The notes under the pieces were generated by a model that saw only the letters and a list, made by a program, of their open reading frames with translations, was not told the origin of the DNA and did not search any database. From Chloroflexota bacterium (GTDB lineage: Bacteria > Chloroflexota > Anaerolineae > Aggregatilineales > Phototrophicaceae), in contig QGUR01000219.1 in the NCBI GenBank assembly GCA_003242205.1, forward strand, positions 1 through 7,787: a stretch of DNA of 7,787 nucleotides, written 5' to 3'. Shown piece by piece: positions 5,646 to 7,787 of this stretch. The position numbers and the translations under genes are program-made. The stretch's first letter is position 1. Each line of letters starts with the position of its first letter.

Positions 5646-7787
5646 ATGGTTCAAGCTGACCCCGACCGCCCAATGGCACCTTACAGGGCGTATGACGACC
5701 CTGCAACGATTGTCCGCCAGCTACTCGAAAGCATCGTTCAGATAGCCGGCGCGGACTATGCCTGCGTGCTTTCACGCGCCGAGGAACTGAAGCAGATCGA
5801 CCGGCTGGCCGAGTATCCCACCATCGATCCGGACCTGAACGACGCGCGCGATCTGGCAGCTGATTTTCTGCGAACGTGGTTGCGCCAGATGCCTGCGCTG
5901 GAAGCGCCCGTTTTTCTGGGGCCGGAGGATGTCGGCGATACGGGGTTCCAGTCGGCGCTGCTGCTGCCACTGTCTCTGCCGGATGAACTGATCGGTCTGT
6001 TGGGGCTGTTTTCAAGACGCTCAGACGGCTTCGGCGATGACGTTCTGGAAGCGGTTGCGATGCCGGCGGCGCTGGTTCGTACCGTACTGGAAAACATCTA
6101 CGTGTACAACCTGATGGCGCAGAGCATGATCGTCACGCAGTCGATCCAGCTGGCCGCACAGGAAATCGCCAAAAACCCGTCGCCACAGCACGTCGTCAAT
6201 ATCCTGCGCGATTACTTCTTCGACTCGCATGTGACAAGCTGCGCCCTGCTGCTCTATGGCCCGCAGCGGGAAGACCTGCCCAACGGCCCGTTCGAGTACA
6301 TGGAGTTGCGGGGAACATGGTCGAAACGGCGCGGCAGCGGCGTGGGCGTGGGCGTGCGTTTCTACCTGCACAACCTCAACGACCTTGTCGAACAACTCGA
6401 TCAGGAAGGCGCGCTTGTCTTTCCACGCGCCAAGGATCTGAGCGTTCGCCTCGACCCATTGATGCGCGTGTTTCTGCAGGCGGAGCGCGTACGCTCGCTC
6501 GTGCTGCTGTCGCTACGCGCCAGCAATCGCAAGCTCGGCATTATTTTCGTGGGCAGCGACCGCCGCCATGACTTTACGCCTCAGGAAGTTCGCAATTACC
6601 GCATGGTCAGCGAATTCCTGAGTGTGAACGTCATGACGCAAATGCTGCAACTGGAGCATGACCGCGTTCAGCAGGGCCGCGCCGCCCTCCTCGACGCCGT
6701 GACCGACGGCGTGATCATGATCCTGCCCAGCGCGGGCGGCCCGCGCGTGCTGACGGTGAACAAGCGTTTTCTGGAAATCTTCGAGCTGCCGCAGGACCTG
6801 TCGGTACACGATCTGCCCCTGAGCGATCTGCTCGACCAATTGCCGCTGCCGGAAGCCCAGCGACAGGATTTGCGGAAACTGTGGCTGTCGATCCCCGTGC
6901 GCGACCCGGTGACGCAAAGCGGCGAATTCCACATGATTAACAGCGAGGGGCAGCCCCTCGACGTGGAATGGTATACCGTGCCGGTCTATCAGGATCAGCA
7001 GGTGCTTGGGCGTATCTTCGTCTTCCACGATGTGACGGCGGAACGCACGGCCCAGCGGCTGCGTTCGGCCTTTCTGTCGCGCGTGTCTCATGAACTCCGC
7101 ACGCCACTGACCGCCATTCGCGGCTTCGCCGAATTCATCCTCGAAGCGACGGGCGATCAACTTCCCGATCTGGCGCGCGAATACACCGAGATCATTCTCA
7201 GCAGCTCCAAGCACCTCAACCGCATCTTCACCGACATGATCGAGATCACCCGGGCCGATGCCGGCGAATTGAAGCTCAACCGGCAGACGGCCTCGCTGCC
7301 GGACATCATCATCGACGTTGTAGCGCGCATGGAACTCATGTACAAGGGACGCCGGCAGCAGGTGATTATGGAGCTGGATGACGATCTACCCCCGGTGACG
7401 GTCGATGTCGACCGCATGATGCAGGTGCTGACTAACCTGATGACGAACGCGATCAAGTATTCGCCGGAGGGAGGCACGGTACGCATCAGCACGCATTATG
7501 TGGCACAGCCGCAGGACCTGCCTGCCGAAGCGCCGTCCGATATCCTACTGCCCGCGGTGCTCGTCTCGGTCGAGGATGAGGGGCCGGGTTTGGACAGGGA
7601 ACAGGCCGAGAAGGTTTTCATGCCCTTCTTCCGCACCGAGGACGCCAAACGCCAGAAGATCGAAGGCGTGGGGCTGGGTCTGGCGGTCACGCGCAGCATC
7701 GTCGAGATGCACCGTGGCAAAATCTGGGCCGAACCGGTGCGAAAAGACCGGCAGGGCGGCGTCTTCCGTTTTACGATCCCGATCATC
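5646..7787 (+). CDS. Soluble sensor histidine kinase (GAF-GAF-PAS-HisKA-HATPase), 3'-truncated
   Basis: The frame is open from the start to the last base, giving 714 codons; the last visible residues (GGVFRFTIPII) are the usual end of an HATPase domain, so only a few residues are probably missing. No membrane helix is apparent. Two GAF-like regions (about 20-150 and 165-335) precede a PAS-like region (about 345-465, LLDAVTDGVIMI...VNKRFLEIF). The H box is SHELRTP with phospho-acceptor His482. The ATP domain shows the N box around Asn601 (NAIKYSPEGG), the G1 box DEGPG (644-648) and the G2 box GVGLGL (from 674). It should autophosphorylate and pass phosphate to the regulator encoded just upstream; the cytoplasmic signal is unknown. 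The start is uncertain: ATG 5646 or ATG 5673 fit the GAF boundary but neither has a good ribosome binding site. In-frame GTG codons at 5529 and 5577 are alternatives, the first lying before the hairpin. Confidence 0.92.
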   Translation, partial: MVQADPDRPMAPYRAYDDPATIVRQLLESIVQIAGADYACVLSRAEELKQIDRLAEYPTIDPDLNDARDLAADFLRTWLRQMPALEAPVFLGPEDVGDTGFQSALLLPLSLPDELIGLLGLFSRRSDGFGDDVLEAVAMPAALVRTVLENIYVYNLMAQSMIVTQSIQLAAQEIAKNPSPQHVVNILRDYFFDSHVTSCALLLYGPQREDLPNGPFEYMELRGTWSKRRGSGVGVGVRFYLHNLNDLVEQLDQEGALVFPRAKDLSVRLDPLMRVFLQAERVRSLVLLSLRASNRKLGIIFVGSDRRHDFTPQEVRNYRMVSEFLSVNVMTQMLQLEHDRVQQGRAALLDAVTDGVIMILPSAGGPRVLTVNKRFLEIFELPQDLSVHDLPLSDLLDQLPLPEAQRQDLRKLWLSIPVRDPVTQSGEFHMINSEGQPLDVEWYTVPVYQDQQVLGRIFVFHDVTAERTAQRLRSAFLSRVSHELRTPLTAIRGFAEFILEATGDQLPDLAREYTEIILSSSKHLNRIFTDMIEITRADAGELKLNRQTASLPDIIIDVVARMELMYKGRRQQVIMELDDDLPPVTVDVDRMMQVLTNLMTNAIKYSPEGGTVRISTHYVAQPQDLPAEAPSDILLPAVLVSVEDEGPGLDREQAEKVFMPFFRTEDAKRQKIEGVGLGLAVTRSIVEMHRGKIWAEPVRKDRQGGVFRFTIPII

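Noticed and set aside
5252..5647. A 131-codon minus-strand frame spanning the end of the regulator and the hairpin.
   Set aside because: It is antisense to the conserved winged-helix domain, with no domain or supported start.
5609..5660. A roughly 16-codon GTG-started mini-frame preceded by GGGAGAGG, considered as a leader peptide before the kinase.
   Set aside because: It overlaps the proposed kinase start, uses a GTG start and shows no composition suggesting a regulatory leader peptide. There is no evidence that it is translated.
6513..7214. A 233-codon minus-strand open frame opposite the kinase gene.
   Set aside because: The plus strand carries clear kinase motifs (PAS, SHELRTP) across the same bases. 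The antisense product has no recognisable feature.

Overview
The window is GC-rich chromosomal DNA, most likely from a Chloroflexota bacterium (Anaerolineae or a close class). This is inferred from three things: the style of phosphoglucose isomerase at the left edge, which resembles the transaldolase/isomerase fusion type; a class A penicillin-binding-protein-like protein with a C-terminal Ig-like tail; and a PhoB-type regulator paired with a soluble GAF/PAS kinase. No mobile element, CRISPR array, tRNA or rRNA was seen. No wholly new multi-gene system is evident. The most unusual object is one protein, a PBP1-like protein whose active sites are missing.

Layout. Positions 1-618 (+) carry the 3' end of a phosphoglucose isomerase gene, closed by a strong intrinsic terminator at 635-671. 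Convergent to it on the minus strand is an SDR oxidoreductase (710-1498). Upstream of that, also on the minus strand, is a 978-residue PBP-like membrane protein (1580-4516). These two minus-strand genes are 81 bases apart with no convincing terminator between them, so co-transcription is possible. A divergent control region (about 4517-4750) separates the PBP-like gene from an OmpR/PhoB-family response regulator (4751-5503, +). A hairpin follows at 5538-5565, then a soluble GAF-GAF-PAS-HisKA-HATPase sensor kinase that runs off the right edge (5646-7787, +).

The PBP-like protein keeps the overall class A PBP architecture: cytoplasmic Arg-rich tail, one membrane anchor, GT51 domain, transpeptidase domain and Ig-like tail. 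All three transpeptidase motifs are replaced: SxxK by PVLQ, SxN by GLL and KTGT by LTGD. There is no lysine anywhere between residues 217 and 825. The glycosyltransferase domain keeps its two catalytic glutamates but has lost much of the rest of motifs 1-3. It therefore looks like an intact, maintained pseudoenzyme and not a pseudogene.

The divergent region contains a good minus-strand sigma70-like promoter (TTGGCA-16-TACAAT). Its predicted transcription start falls inside the longest reading frame, which supports a TTG start at 4516 over the upstream ATG at 4591. Between the two promoters lie a tandem TTAATTTCC repeat and two 11-bp inverted repeats. These are plausible operators through which the neighbouring two-component system could control itself and the PBP-like gene; this link is inference.
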